Assembly: GCA_016722655.1 (NCBI GenBank)
Contig: JADKIR010000004.1
Span: forward strand, 1,984,001-2,048,000
Length of the DNA stretch: 64,000 bases
Source of the DNA: Cytophagaceae bacterium
Lineage (GTDB): Bacteria; Bacteroidota; Bacteroidia; Cytophagales; Spirosomataceae
Direction of reading: 5' to 3'
In this document: positions 18,096 to 27,147 of the stretch, piece by piece
Numbering within the stretch: position 1 is the stretch's first letter
Layout: each line of letters opens with the position of its first letter
Made by a program: the position numbers and the translations under genes
The notes under the pieces: generated by a model
The model's database searches: none
What the model was told of the DNA's origin: nothing
The model's input: only the letters and a program-made list of their open reading frames with translations

Positions 18096-19064
18096 ATGAA
18101 AAACTTTGATGTCATTATTATCGGAGGCGGGCCCATTGGTCTAGCTAGTGGAATAGCTTGCCAAAAGGCCAGGCTTTCTTATGTGATACTTGAAAAAGGT
18201 TGTCTGGTAAACTCCCTGTATAATTATCCCACTACAATGACTTTTTTCAGCACCTCAAATCTGCTTGAAATAGGGGATGTCCCATTTGTGAGTATTTCTG
18301 CTAAACCCACCAGGGCCGAGGCACTGGAATATTATAGACGGGTGGTTATTGCAAAGAAATTAAATATCAAGCTTTTTGAGGAGGTATTGGATGTACAAAC
18401 TACCGGAAATGATGTAAAAATAAAGACATCAAAAGATGAATACACAGGTAAAAGCCTCATTTTAGCTACGGGCTATTATGATATTCCAAATATAATGAAT
18501 GTGGAGGGAGAAAATCTTCCCAAAGTTACCCATTACTACAAAGACCCGCATTTTTATGCTTTTCAGGACGTGTTGGTGGTAGGAGCAAATAATTCTGCGG
18601 TGGATGTGGCACTCGAAACCTGGAGAAAAGGTGCAAGAGTAACGATGGTAATTCGCGAACCGGAGATTGGCCCAAGTGTAAAATACTGGGTAAGACCTGA
18701 TATTATCAATCGTATTGAGGAAGGCTCGATTAGAGCATATTTTAATTCAAAAATTGCTAAAATATCCGAAAAGGATGTCACAATTGAGACACCTGAAGGG
18801 CAAACAGTTATATCTAACGATTGGGTGCTGGCCATGACAGGTTATCAGCCAAATCTTTCTTTTTTAGAAAAAATAGGAATTAAACTTGCCGAAGATGAAA
18901 TTAGAAAACCACAATATGATGAAAATACTATGGAAACCAACGTGCCCAATGTGTACCTGGCTGGGGTTATTTGTGGAGGTATGGATACCCGACGGCTTTT
19001 TATTGAGAATTCCCGTGAGCATGCCGAATTGATAGTAAAGAGTATTTTGGAAAAAAATCGTTGA
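18096..19064 (+). CDS. ypdA: YpdA-type putative bacillithiol disulfide reductase
   Basis: A 322-residue FAD/NAD(P)H oxidoreductase. The N-terminal dinucleotide site is DVIIIGGGPIGLASGIACQ, a second Rossmann site is VLVVGANNSAVDVALETW (about residues 158-175), and the C-terminal FAD-contact region is VYLAGVICGGMDTRRLFIEN. Unlike thioredoxin reductase there is no CxxC. The YNYPTTMTFFSTSNLLEIG segment is diagnostic of YpdA/Bdr, which reduces oxidised bacillithiol. Its presence suggests that the organism makes bacillithiol; the bsh genes are not in this window. Confidence 0.92.
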   Translation: MKNFDVIIIGGGPIGLASGIACQKARLSYVILEKGCLVNSLYNYPTTMTFFSTSNLLEIGDVPFVSISAKPTRAEALEYYRRVVIAKKLNIKLFEEVLDVQTTGNDVKIKTSKDEYTGKSLILATGYYDIPNIMNVEGENLPKVTHYYKDPHFYAFQDVLVVGANNSAVDVALETWRKGARVTMVIREPEIGPSVKYWVRPDIINRIEEGSIRAYFNSKIAKISEKDVTIETPEGQTVISNDWVLAMTGYQPNLSFLEKIGIKLAEDEIRKPQYDENTMETNVPNVYLAGVICGGMDTRRLFIENSREHAELIVKSILEKNR

Positions 19065-19201
19065 AACAGTAAGCTCAGAAGGCTTTTTTGGAAAATTTTT
19101 AAAACAAAACACTCAATACTTTTTATCTGATTAAACATTTGAATATCAATATTTTACTTTAAAATAATCTACCTTTATTCTTTTTTCTGAATAATAATTC
19201 C

Positions 19202-19209
19202 TACCTTTG
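19202..19209 (+). promoter_or_regulatory. Candidate typA promoter -7 box
   Basis: TACCTTTG (followed by C) is a perfect match to the Bacteroidota -7 element TAnnTTTG and lies 74 bp before the typA ATG. No TTG at the ideal -33 spacing is evident. Confidence 0.5.
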
Positions 19210-19282
19210 CGGACTTTTTGAGGAATCGTATTTAACAGTTCTTGAAAAATTTCATCAAATCATCCTTTAAAATAAGGAAATA

Positions 19283-21091
19283 ATGCAAGAAATAAGAAAC
19301 ATCGCCATCATCGCTCACGTTGACCACGGTAAAACTACTTTGGTTGACAAAATTATTCATGCTTCAAAAATCTTCAGAGATAACCAGGAATTTGGAGATC
19401 TGATTCTTGACAACAATGATCTGGAGCGTGAGCGTGGTATCACCATAGTTTCGAAAAACGTATCGGTAAGATACCAGGGTGTAAAAATCAATATTATAGA
19501 TACTCCGGGTCACGCCGACTTTGGCGGTGAAGTAGAAAGGGTATTGAAAATGGCCGACGGGGTTATCCTGTTGGTAGATGCCTTTGAAGGGCCTATGCCA
19601 CAAACGCGTTTTGTATTGAGCAAAGCCATAGATTTGGGCTTGAAACCGCTGGTAGTAGTTAATAAAGTAGATAAAGAAAACTGTCGCCCTGACGAAGTGC
19701 ATGAGGCGGTTTTTGATTTGATGTTTAACCTTGGGGCCACTGAAGACCAGTTAGATTTTCCATGTTTGTATGGTTCTTCAAAACAAGGTTGGATGGGTCA
19801 TGACTGGAAAGAGCCAACCGACAATATTACTCCTTTGTTGGATGAGATCATAGCAAAAATCCCCGCTTCGCCAAGTGTAGAAGGTACTCCACAAATGCAG
19901 ATTACCTCATTAGACTACTCCTCTTTTGTAGGACGTATTGCTATCGGTAGATTAGCCAGAGGAGTTCTGAAAGAAGGTATTCAGGTATCTTTATGTAAGT
20001 CAGATGGTACTATCAAAAAGATGAAAATCAAAGAGTTGCATATATTTGAAGGCTTGGGTCGTGTGAAGGTTCAGGAAGTAGAATCAGGTGAAATATGTGC
20101 CATCACAGGTCTGGAAGATTTTGAAATTGGCGATACTGTTGCGGATGCCGAAAATCCGGAAGCATTGGCAAGGATTTCTATTGATGAGCCTACTATGAAC
20201 ATGCTTTTCACCATTAACAATTCTCCGTTTTTCGGAAAAGAAGGAAAGTTTGTTACTTCTCGTCACTTGCGTGATCGTTTAATGAAAGAAATTGAGAAAA
20301 ACCTTGCATTGAGAGTAGAACAAGGTGACTCAGAAGATAAATTTGTTGTGTTTGGTCGTGGTATTCTTCACCTTTCGGTTTTGATCGAAACCATGCGTCG
20401 TGAAGGTTACGAATTGCAGGTAGGTCAGCCACAGGTATTATACAAAGAAGGTCCAAACGGTGAAAAGCTTGAGCCAATTGAGACTTTGGTAGTAGATGTG
20501 CCGGAAGAAACCGCAGGTAAGGTAATCGAATTGGCAACGCAACGTAAAGGCGAACTTTTGATCATGGAACCAAAAGGTGATTTGCAGCATCTGGAATTTA
20601 ATATTCCTTCACGTGGCTTGATAGGTTTGCGTTCCAATGTACTTACTGCCACTCAGGGTGAGGCCATCATGAACCACCGTTTCAAAGTTTATGAAGAATA
20701 TAAAGGAGCAATTCCTGACCGTATCAATGGTTCGATGATCTCAATGGCTAATGGCCCGGCGGTTCCTTATGCTATCGATAAACTACAGGATAGGGGAGTG
20801 TTTTTCGTTGATCCAGGTGAGGATGTGTACATGGGGATGGTAATAGGTGAGCACAATCGTCAGAATGATATTGTGGTCAATGTACAAACCTCGAAAAAAC
20901 TTACCAACATGCGTGCGTCAGGATCTGATGACAACGTGAAGATTGCACCAAAAATCAATTTCTCTCTGGAAGAATGTATGGAATATATTCAAAAAGACGA
21001 ATATCTGGAAGTGACACCTAAGTCATTGAGAATGAGGAAAATATACCTTGACGAAAACGAGCGTAAACGCATGGAGCGTCAATCAAACTAA
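19283..21091 (+). CDS. typA: Translational GTPase TypA/BipA
   Basis: A 602-residue ribosome-binding GTPase. The G1 motif is AHVDHGKTTL (residues 11-20), the switch region holds RERGITIVSK, G3 is DTPGHADFGGE and G4 is NKVDKENC. EF-Tu domain 2 and EF-G domains III and V follow, and the BipA-specific C-terminal domain has the segment RMRKIYLDENERKR. The length is normal for the family (about 600). BipA assists 50S assembly and stress or cold adaptation. The gene is monocistronic, with a promoter box at 19202 and a terminator at 21110. Confidence 0.97.
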   Translation: MQEIRNIAIIAHVDHGKTTLVDKIIHASKIFRDNQEFGDLILDNNDLERERGITIVSKNVSVRYQGVKINIIDTPGHADFGGEVERVLKMADGVILLVDAFEGPMPQTRFVLSKAIDLGLKPLVVVNKVDKENCRPDEVHEAVFDLMFNLGATEDQLDFPCLYGSSKQGWMGHDWKEPTDNITPLLDEIIAKIPASPSVEGTPQMQITSLDYSSFVGRIAIGRLARGVLKEGIQVSLCKSDGTIKKMKIKELHIFEGLGRVKVQEVESGEICAITGLEDFEIGDTVADAENPEALARISIDEPTMNMLFTINNSPFFGKEGKFVTSRHLRDRLMKEIEKNLALRVEQGDSEDKFVVFGRGILHLSVLIETMRREGYELQVGQPQVLYKEGPNGEKLEPIETLVVDVPEETAGKVIELATQRKGELLIMEPKGDLQHLEFNIPSRGLIGLRSNVLTATQGEAIMNHRFKVYEEYKGAIPDRINGSMISMANGPAVPYAIDKLQDRGVFFVDPGEDVYMGMVIGEHNRQNDIVVNVQTSKKLTNMRASGSDDNVKIAPKINFSLEECMEYIQKDEYLEVTPKSLRMRKIYLDENERKRMERQSN

Positions 21092-21109
21092 TTTGAGTAC
21101 ACAATTTGG

Positions 21110-21144
21110 AAAGCCTCCGGAGTGATTGCCCCGGGGGCTTTTTG
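21110..21144 (+). terminator. typA terminator
   Basis: AAAGCCTCCGG (21110-21120) pairs with CCGGGGGCTTT (21131-21141) with one G-U pair, followed by Ts. A GTG-initiated frame for the next gene begins inside this hairpin, which argues against that upstream start. Confidence 0.85.
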
Positions 21145-21172
21145 TTTTATATTTGTAAAAAACTTAACGATT

Positions 21173-21991
21173 TTGAAAGATTTAAATAGCTTGCTGCAAC
21201 TTATTCTAGATAAAGTGATTGCATATTCTCCGAAATTAATGGGGGCTCTTATCGTATTAATTTTTGGTTTTTGGCTGGCAAACAGAATTGAAAAGTTAGT
21301 TGTTGGGCGACTCAAAAGGTCAAGTTTTTCTCCTGAAATAACTTCATTCTTAGGTTCACTTTTAGGCATAACCCTGAAAGTTGCCGTATTATTAATGGCA
21401 GCCGGAATGGCCGGTTTTGACACCTCGGCATTAGTGGGAATGTTGGCTGCAGCAGGATTTGCTGTAGGTCTGGCGTTGCAGGGAGGCCTGGGAAATTTTG
21501 CCTCCGGTATATTGATATTAATTTTTAAACCTTACAAAGTAGGTGACTGGATTGAAGTCGAAGGCAAGTTTGGAAAAGTAGAAGAAATACAGATTTTTAA
21601 TACACTTCTGGTTACACCCGGTCTCAAAACTTTGATAATTCCCAATGCCCAGGTTACTTCTCATACAGTTGTTAATTATTCAAAAAAAGGCAAAATCAGA
21701 CTCGAAATCATGATTGGAATACCCTATGAAGAGAGTTTTCCCAGGGTAAAAGAAATCATTGAGAGGGATTTGAAAAAAATAAAAGGATTAAGTGAGGGTC
21801 CCACCGGTTTGGTAGGAATCGAATCTTTTGAAGCTTTTTTTGTTAAAATAGGCGTTAAACCCTATGTTCATCCCGATAAATATTGGGATTTGTTTTACGA
21901 AATCAACGCCGTATTAAAAAAGTCATTTCACGAAAATAACATTTCGGTAACTTACCCTGACAGTGTGAGATCGGGTAGTTTTGGGGAATAA
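21173..21991 (+). CDS. Mechanosensitive ion channel MscS family protein
   Basis: A small-conductance channel protein of about 272 residues. The in-frame GTG at 21122 lies in the typA terminator, and the first ATG (codon 40 of that frame) would cut into the first helix, so a TTG at 21173 (LKDLNSLLQLI) is proposed. Three hydrophobic helices are followed by the pore-lining segment GLALQGGLGNFASGILILIF, rich in Gly/Ala as in MscS TM3, and the beta domain VGDWIEVEGKFGKVEEIQIFN. The C-terminal domain ends with a VTYPDSVRSG tail. It should release osmolytes on hypo-osmotic shock. The stop codon touches the convergent MATE gene. Confidence 0.9.
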   Translation: MKDLNSLLQLILDKVIAYSPKLMGALIVLIFGFWLANRIEKLVVGRLKRSSFSPEITSFLGSLLGITLKVAVLLMAAGMAGFDTSALVGMLAAAGFAVGLALQGGLGNFASGILILIFKPYKVGDWIEVEGKFGKVEEIQIFNTLLVTPGLKTLIIPNAQVTSHTVVNYSKKGKIRLEIMIGIPYEESFPRVKEIIERDLKKIKGLSEGPTGLVGIESFEAFFVKIGVKPYVHPDKYWDLFYEINAVLKKSFHENNISVTYPDSVRSGSFGE

Positions 21992-23359
21992 TCAATGTTT
22001 TTTTGTTAAAAATCTCTCATTGATTATTTTTGGATTAACCAAAAACCTATATCTGAAATAAAGAAAAATTGCTGAAGCGGTAAGTCCTAATAATAAGCCG
22101 GTCCAGATTCCATTGGCACCCATTCCGGTTTTGAATCCCAAAAAATATCCGGCCGGAAGGGCGATCACCCAGTATGCTACAAATGTAATCGCAGTAGGGA
22201 TTTTGATATCAGCCAAACCTCTTAAAACACCCAATCCTACTACCTGAAGGCCATCAGAAAGCTGAAATATTGCAGCAATAGTTAGCAATGGTGTGGCAAT
22301 TTGGATCACATCAACGTCGCTGATATAAAAGTGCAATATAGGCAATTTGAAGAAAAATATAATAAGCATACTCAATGTCATAAAAGCAAAAACCATAATA
22401 TAACCGGCATTTCCCGCAATTTTTATAGCTGCTGCATCTCTTCGACCCCAGGCGTCACCCACCCTGATTCCTGCCGCAAACGAAATGCCAGTGGCCATCA
22501 TATAAGTAGATGAGGCAATGTTAATCGCAATGTGGTGAGCAGCCAAAGCAGTTTCTGAAATCCAGCCCATCATGATAACTGCCGTAGAAAATGCACCGAT
22601 TTCGAAAAAAAACTGAAAACCGCCCGGAATACTTCTTCTTAAAATTTCTTTTACAATCCTAAAATCCGGAACCCAACGATTGTTTCTGAAAATTGATGCG
22701 TGTTTATTGTTGAAATATAGATATGCAGCAAGACTCAAAAACATTATAGATCGTGTAACCAGCGTGGATACAGCCGCACCGTTGAGGCCAATTTCAGGGA
22801 AAAACAAGCTTCCTTTTATCAGTACATAATTTCCGAAAACGTTGAATGCTAGTCCGATAATAGTGATAATCATCGATACCTGAGGTCTTGAAAAACCATC
22901 AACAAATTGCTTTAACGCTATATAAAGGTATAAAAAGAAATTGGAGGCAAGAATGATTAGCAAAAAGGAGGGTGAAAGTCTGCTGACTTCTGTAGGTTGA
23001 TCTAAAATTCCAAAATTATAATAAATTGCAAGCCCAATTGAGCTAAGTACGATTCCATAGGTGATGGCTACCCAATTGGCGTTGACAAAGAGTTTTTTCA
23101 GGTATTTTGTATTGTTTTCGGCAAAACTTTTTGATACCATAGGTGCTATAACGGCAAGTCCACCCACTGCAAAAGAGCCAATTAGAAATGCAATGGAGTT
23201 AGATACACCAGCGGCTCCCAATGCCGTTTTTCCCAATAACTGTCCTACCATCACGTTGTCAGCAACTGCCATAAGAACTACTCCCAATTGCCCAACAATT
23301 ATAGGAATTGAAAGTCTCAGGGTAGTTTTTAGTTCGTTAACTAGTTTAAAATGAAGCAT
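21992..23359 (-). CDS. MATE family efflux transporter
   Basis: A 455-residue polytopic membrane protein with about 12 predicted helices and two internally related halves: LSIPIIVGQLGVVLMAVADNVMVGQL-type sequence in the N half and RRSIPGGFQFFFEIGAFST in the second. These are NorM/MATE hallmarks. It should export drugs or metabolites in exchange for Na+ or H+. It converges head-on with mscS, with no gap between stop codons, and lies 36 bp downstream of the phosphoesterase gene, which may form one transcript with it. Confidence 0.93.
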   Translation of the reverse strand: MLHFKLVNELKTTLRLSIPIIVGQLGVVLMAVADNVMVGQLLGKTALGAAGVSNSIAFLIGSFAVGGLAVIAPMVSKSFAENNTKYLKKLFVNANWVAITYGIVLSSIGLAIYYNFGILDQPTEVSRLSPSFLLIILASNFFLYLYIALKQFVDGFSRPQVSMIITIIGLAFNVFGNYVLIKGSLFFPEIGLNGAAVSTLVTRSIMFLSLAAYLYFNNKHASIFRNNRWVPDFRIVKEILRRSIPGGFQFFFEIGAFSTAVIMMGWISETALAAHHIAINIASSTYMMATGISFAAGIRVGDAWGRRDAAAIKIAGNAGYIMVFAFMTLSMLIIFFFKLPILHFYISDVDVIQIATPLLTIAAIFQLSDGLQVVGLGVLRGLADIKIPTAITFVAYWVIALPAGYFLGFKTGMGANGIWTGLLLGLTASAIFLYFRYRFLVNPKIINERFLTKKH

Positions 23360-23395
23360 ATTTAAGGTATATCAATTCCGGATAAGAAGTATTAA

Positions 23396-24640
23396 TTACA
23401 CACTTTTGAGGGTAAAAATACTAATTTCGGGTAAAATACCTACTCTTCCAGGATATCCAATAAATCCAAAGCCCCTGTTTACATAGAGTTGTTGGTCGGC
23501 TTCTTTGTATAATCCTGCCCATTCTTTGTATCTGTATTGCACCGGACTCCATTTAAAGTCTCCGATTTCAACGCCATACTGCATGCCGTGGGTGTGACCG
23601 GCAAAGGCCACATTTATATCGGGTTGGTGTCCGGCAACCTGTGCTCTCCAATGGCTCGGGTCATGAGAAAGTAGCAGTTTTACAGGCTGGTCTTCGGTGT
23701 TTTGCAAGGCTTTTTTTAGATCACCTTTTTTGATAAAACCACCCATCCCCCAGTTTTGAATTCCAATAATTCCGATACTTTCTCCTTCTACTTTCAAGCT
23801 CCTGTTTTCGTCCATAAGAATATCCCAACCCATCAATTTATGTCCTTCAATCAGCGTTTCCAGATTTTTACGCTTGGTGGCCTCACTTTCCCATGGCATA
23901 TAATCACCATAATCGTGGTTTCCAAGAGTAGAAAATACGCCTAAAGGTGCTTTAACTCTTTTAAAAGTGTCAAAATAATCATTCAATTCTTTGGCTTCGT
24001 TGTTTACCAGATCACCCGTAAAAAACACTACATCCGGTTTTTCGGCCAAAAGCATATCCACTCCTCCGTTTACAGCGGTTTTATTGTAAAAACTTCCCGA
24101 ATGAATGTCTGATAGCTGTGCTATGGTCATACCTTCAAATTTTTTCGGAAGATTTTTGATGAAAAGAGGCACCTTTCTCACTCTATAATCATGTGCTCCG
24201 GAAATGATTCCGAAAACCATAGTTCCAAGATTCAAACCTCCTACGGCAAGGGCTCCTGTGGCCAGAAACTCTGATCTTGTAAGCGTAGCCGGCTGTGGAG
24301 TGTCGGGTTTTTCGATGGCTTTTTGTCCCAGATACCTGATAAGGTTAACAATATCACCAATCAATAAGAATACAGAACCCAGAATTTTTGAAAGATAAAT
24401 CAGAAAAACACCTGCTGCCATCAGGTTTCGGGCTTTTGCACTGATATATTCAGGGAAAAGAGTAAAAGCTGCAAGCGTCATGGCCAGTGAAATCACCGGA
24501 ATGCTCCAATAAATGAAATGTATGACTCTACGGGAGTTTTCTGTTAAGCCACGTGTCAGGGTTTTTATGGCCTGAAAAAAGTAAAAGTCAATGATAAGAA
24601 AAAATATCACGACTAAAATGAGTCCGAATATTCTGTTCAT
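23396..24640 (-). CDS. Membrane-anchored metallophosphoesterase
   Basis: A 414-residue protein. Residues 1-125 contain three or four membrane helices, then a short linker, then a calcineurin-like phosphoesterase domain. Metal motifs are present in order: LSDIHSGSF (DxH), FFTGDLVNN (GD), TLGNHDYGD (GNHD), LLSHDPSHW (H), and AFAGHTHGMQYG (GHTH). The layout resembles YaeI/YkuE-type phosphodiesterases. The catalytic domain is placed after the last helix; its side of the membrane is not certain. The substrate is unknown. Confidence 0.92.
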   Translation of the reverse strand: MNRIFGLILVVIFFLIIDFYFFQAIKTLTRGLTENSRRVIHFIYWSIPVISLAMTLAAFTLFPEYISAKARNLMAAGVFLIYLSKILGSVFLLIGDIVNLIRYLGQKAIEKPDTPQPATLTRSEFLATGALAVGGLNLGTMVFGIISGAHDYRVRKVPLFIKNLPKKFEGMTIAQLSDIHSGSFYNKTAVNGGVDMLLAEKPDVVFFTGDLVNNEAKELNDYFDTFKRVKAPLGVFSTLGNHDYGDYMPWESEATKRKNLETLIEGHKLMGWDILMDENRSLKVEGESIGIIGIQNWGMGGFIKKGDLKKALQNTEDQPVKLLLSHDPSHWRAQVAGHQPDINVAFAGHTHGMQYGVEIGDFKWSPVQYRYKEWAGLYKEADQQLYVNRGFGFIGYPGRVGILPEISIFTLKSV

Positions 24641-24654
24641 GTTTTATTAAAAAA

Positions 24655-24680
24655 GGAGAAAAGTGATGTTACTTTTCTCC
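24655..24680 (-). terminator. Peroxiredoxin terminator
   Basis: GGAGAAAAGT (24655-24664) and ACTTTTCTCC (24671-24680) are perfect 10-bp arms with a 6-nt loop. On the minus strand it is followed by TTTTTT, 17 bp after the peroxiredoxin stop. Confidence 0.9.
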
Positions 24681-24696
24681 CATAAATTATTTATTA

Positions 24697-25158
24697 TTAA
24701 GCCAATGCAGCCTTTACATTTTCAAAATTCGGAATGTCACCCGCACTTTCCAATACTTCAGCGTAGGCTATTTTTCCATCTTCATCTACTACAAAAGCTG
24801 AGCGTTTTGCTACACCTTTTAATCCTAAAACAAACTCTTCGTATTGTGAGCCATAGGCAGCAGATACTTCTTTGTTGAAATCTGAAAGCAATGGGAAGGG
24901 TAATTTTTGATCTTCTTTAAATTTACCTAAAGTAAAAGGAGAATCAACCGAAATTGCCAGGATTTCAGCGTCAAGGTTTTGGTATGAAGCTATGTCGTCA
25001 CGAAGAGAGCAAAGCTCAGTAGTACATACGCCTGTAAAGGCCATAGGGAAAAACAAAACTACTACTTTTTTGCCCTTGAGGTTTGAAAGGCTAACTTCTT
25101 GTTTTTCAGTAGAATAAAGTTTAAAATCTGGTGCGATATCGCCAATCTGTAATGCCAT
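24697..25158 (-). CDS. Peroxiredoxin (atypical 2-Cys, AhpC/TSA family)
   Basis: A 153-residue thiol peroxidase. The active-site segment FFPMAFTGVCTTELCSLRDD contains the peroxidatic Cys, with a second Cys five positions later (C-X4-C), as in BCP/PrxQ-like enzymes. GDIAPDFKLYSTEKQEVSL is the usual N-terminus, and RSAFVVDEDGKIAYA carries the conserved Arg. It should reduce H2O2 and organic hydroperoxides in the cytoplasm. It forms its own transcription unit. Confidence 0.94.
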   Translation of the reverse strand: MALQIGDIAPDFKLYSTEKQEVSLSNLKGKKVVVLFFPMAFTGVCTTELCSLRDDIASYQNLDAEILAISVDSPFTLGKFKEDQKLPFPLLSDFNKEVSAAYGSQYEEFVLGLKGVAKRSAFVVDEDGKIAYAEVLESAGDIPNFENVKAALA

Positions 25159-25363
25159 GATATTGATTTTTTATAAGTGTTACTGAAAAGAAAAACCTTT
25201 TTTTGAGCTGAAAGGTTTGATTTAGAAGAAAAAAATGGTTGAGCGGTGGTTTTTGGGTTAAAAGAGTTTGATTTTTTTATGCAAAATGAAAGAAGTATTA
25301 AATTTATCCAGCTTATCTAAAACTATTATCTGCTGCCTGTTCCCTGTTTTCTGATCCTTATTA

Positions 25364-26419
25364 TCAACTTACCAACAAATTGCACCCTCTTACATCGGAA
25401 TTGTCAAACCGGCCCATCACAGTAAATTTGCTATAATCTTCGGTAAAACTCCCCAGATCTTTGGTCTCAATGAAACTGCAGGAATCAATATTTGCCAAAT
25501 CTATGACATTGATTCCGCCTGTTTTTCCTCTGTATTTTACAGCCTGTTCAGTGTTGCCAATAGCAAAGCTTGGCAAATATGAAAAAGGGTCATTTACTTC
25601 CCGGAGTAGTATTTTCATTGTATTTGCCAATTCAAAAACCCCTTTGCCTTTCGAATACCCCTGTGAAAGCAACTCAGTCATACCATATTCCGAATGAATT
25701 TCATTTACCCCAAATGCACCTTTAAGGATACCATGAAGTTCTTCCCTGATCAATTCTTTTCTTCTTCCTTTCATACCACCGGTTTCCATGATGGTGAGCT
25801 TGAGGCTGATTTCCCTAATCACCTTCGAGTAGGTTTCATTTTCAGCCAGGTCCAACAAAGCGAAACTTACTCCCAATAAGAGAATTTTGCGGTTAGTTTT
25901 CGCCGCTTGTTTCATTTGAAAGATCATCTCGGCGATATTGTCAAGATAAAAACCACTTAAAGTGCTATAGGAATAATAAACAAAATTCTGAACCATATAT
26001 ACCAGAGAAGAGTTGTTTCGTTCAAGATATGATGGTAATAGAGCAAAAATATGGTAATCTGTCAAAGGCCCGTAAAATTGCTCGAAGGTCTTTCTGCTGA
26101 GTAACTCATAAAGTGGAAGGTCTGCAATATGATGCTGGCTGGTATTTTGGGAGGTTGTACCGCTGCTTTCAAATACCAGCTGACTTTCAGCGTTTTGATT
26201 GAGTACTTTATGTGTTTTGAATATTTCTATGGGCAAAAATGGGATTTTCTCAATGCGGTCGACTTTTTTGATATCCTTTTTGAGAGAATCAACGTATAGT
26301 TTATAAACCAGGTTTTGGTCATATTGATATTTAAAAATATCCAATGCGAGTTTCTCAAATGCCAATGGATGGTTTCCAAGCGAAATTATGGCTGATTTGA
26401 GTTCGTCTCTAAGTGTCAT
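25364..26419 (-). CDS. LuxE-like acyl-protein synthetase/acyltransferase
   Basis: A 351-residue protein related to LuxE, the acyl-protein synthetase of the adenylate-forming superfamily. The AMP-binding loop LVFESSGTTSQNTSQ (about residues 82-96) is clear. YSEYGMTELLSQGYS-like sequence (HSEYGMTELLSQ) is the second nucleotide-site motif, and a C-terminal ETKDLGSF follows. No luminescence genes accompany it. In Bacteroidota such solitary genes are often near acyl or polysaccharide pathways, but nothing here assigns a substrate. It diverges from the lipoprotein gene at 26475. Confidence 0.85.
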   Translation of the reverse strand: MTLRDELKSAIISLGNHPLAFEKLALDIFKYQYDQNLVYKLYVDSLKKDIKKVDRIEKIPFLPIEIFKTHKVLNQNAESQLVFESSGTTSQNTSQHHIADLPLYELLSRKTFEQFYGPLTDYHIFALLPSYLERNNSSLVYMVQNFVYYSYSTLSGFYLDNIAEMIFQMKQAAKTNRKILLLGVSFALLDLAENETYSKVIREISLKLTIMETGGMKGRRKELIREELHGILKGAFGVNEIHSEYGMTELLSQGYSKGKGVFELANTMKILLREVNDPFSYLPSFAIGNTEQAVKYRGKTGGINVIDLANIDSCSFIETKDLGSFTEDYSKFTVMGRFDNSDVRGCNLLVS

Positions 26420-26474
26420 TTTTTGGTTTTCTAAACGAAAAAATATATTAATTTTACAAAATTAAGATTTAGGT

Positions 26475-26987
26475 ATGAGTAAGCAGTATTTATTCGGTTT
26501 AATTATTTTGGCTGCGGTGGCTTTGAGTTCTTGTTATAAGGAGCCCGACTTTTCGATATCTCCGGTTATTGAGTTTTACACTATAAATTCAGAAGTGAGG
26601 CTTGACCAGGCCACTGGAGGGGTTAAAGACTCTGTGGTTGTGACTATTAAGTTTCAGGATGGTGATGGTGATCTGGGTGTTAATACCGAAGAAACTACCG
26701 AATATCAAAAGAAATATGGCTATAATTTCAACGTAAAAATGATGCGTGAAAAAAATGGCAAATTTGAGGAAGTGGTCAATGAAGTATCTCTTTCAGGATT
26801 TTTTCCGGTTCTGAGTACCGATAAGCCGGGTCCATTAGAAGGCAAACTCAGCTACCGGATGCCTGCATTTTTTCATGATTTTTGGATAAAAAAAGATAAA
26901 GTTAAGTTCCTCATTACCATAAAAGACAGAGCAGGAAATGAAAGCAACCAGGTGGAGACAGATACCATAATTCTCAATAATCTTTAA
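26475..26987 (+). CDS. Hypothetical lipoprotein
   Basis: A 170-residue protein with a lipoprotein signal peptide ending ALSSC (Cys20) followed by YKEPDF. The mature part contains VTIKFQDGDGDLGVNTEE, an Asp/Gly-rich stretch that may bind calcium, and ends in FLITIKDRAGNESNQVETD, which looks like a beta-sandwich strand pair. The family is not recognised beyond being a Bacteroidota-type envelope lipoprotein. It lies just upstream of the M19 dipeptidase (160 bp). Confidence 0.75.
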   Translation: MSKQYLFGLIILAAVALSSCYKEPDFSISPVIEFYTINSEVRLDQATGGVKDSVVVTIKFQDGDGDLGVNTEETTEYQKKYGYNFNVKMMREKNGKFEEVVNEVSLSGFFPVLSTDKPGPLEGKLSYRMPAFFHDFWIKKDKVKFLITIKDRAGNESNQVETDTIILNNL

Positions 26988-27147
26988 TTTCCCCTTCATT
27001 ATCCATTCATTTTTAGGATTATTTTTATTCAAAATAGATTAATTCTCTAGCCTGATCGCCTTCTTTTCCTATTTTTTATCAGAATATGCAGCATTGAAAA
27101 AACCAAAGCTTATATTTGGTAAAGAAAACATTACCCTTACCAGTAAC

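Noticed and set aside
21122..21172. GTG start of the MscS gene
   Set aside because: It lies inside the typA terminator hairpin, and the added 17 residues do not look like MscS.
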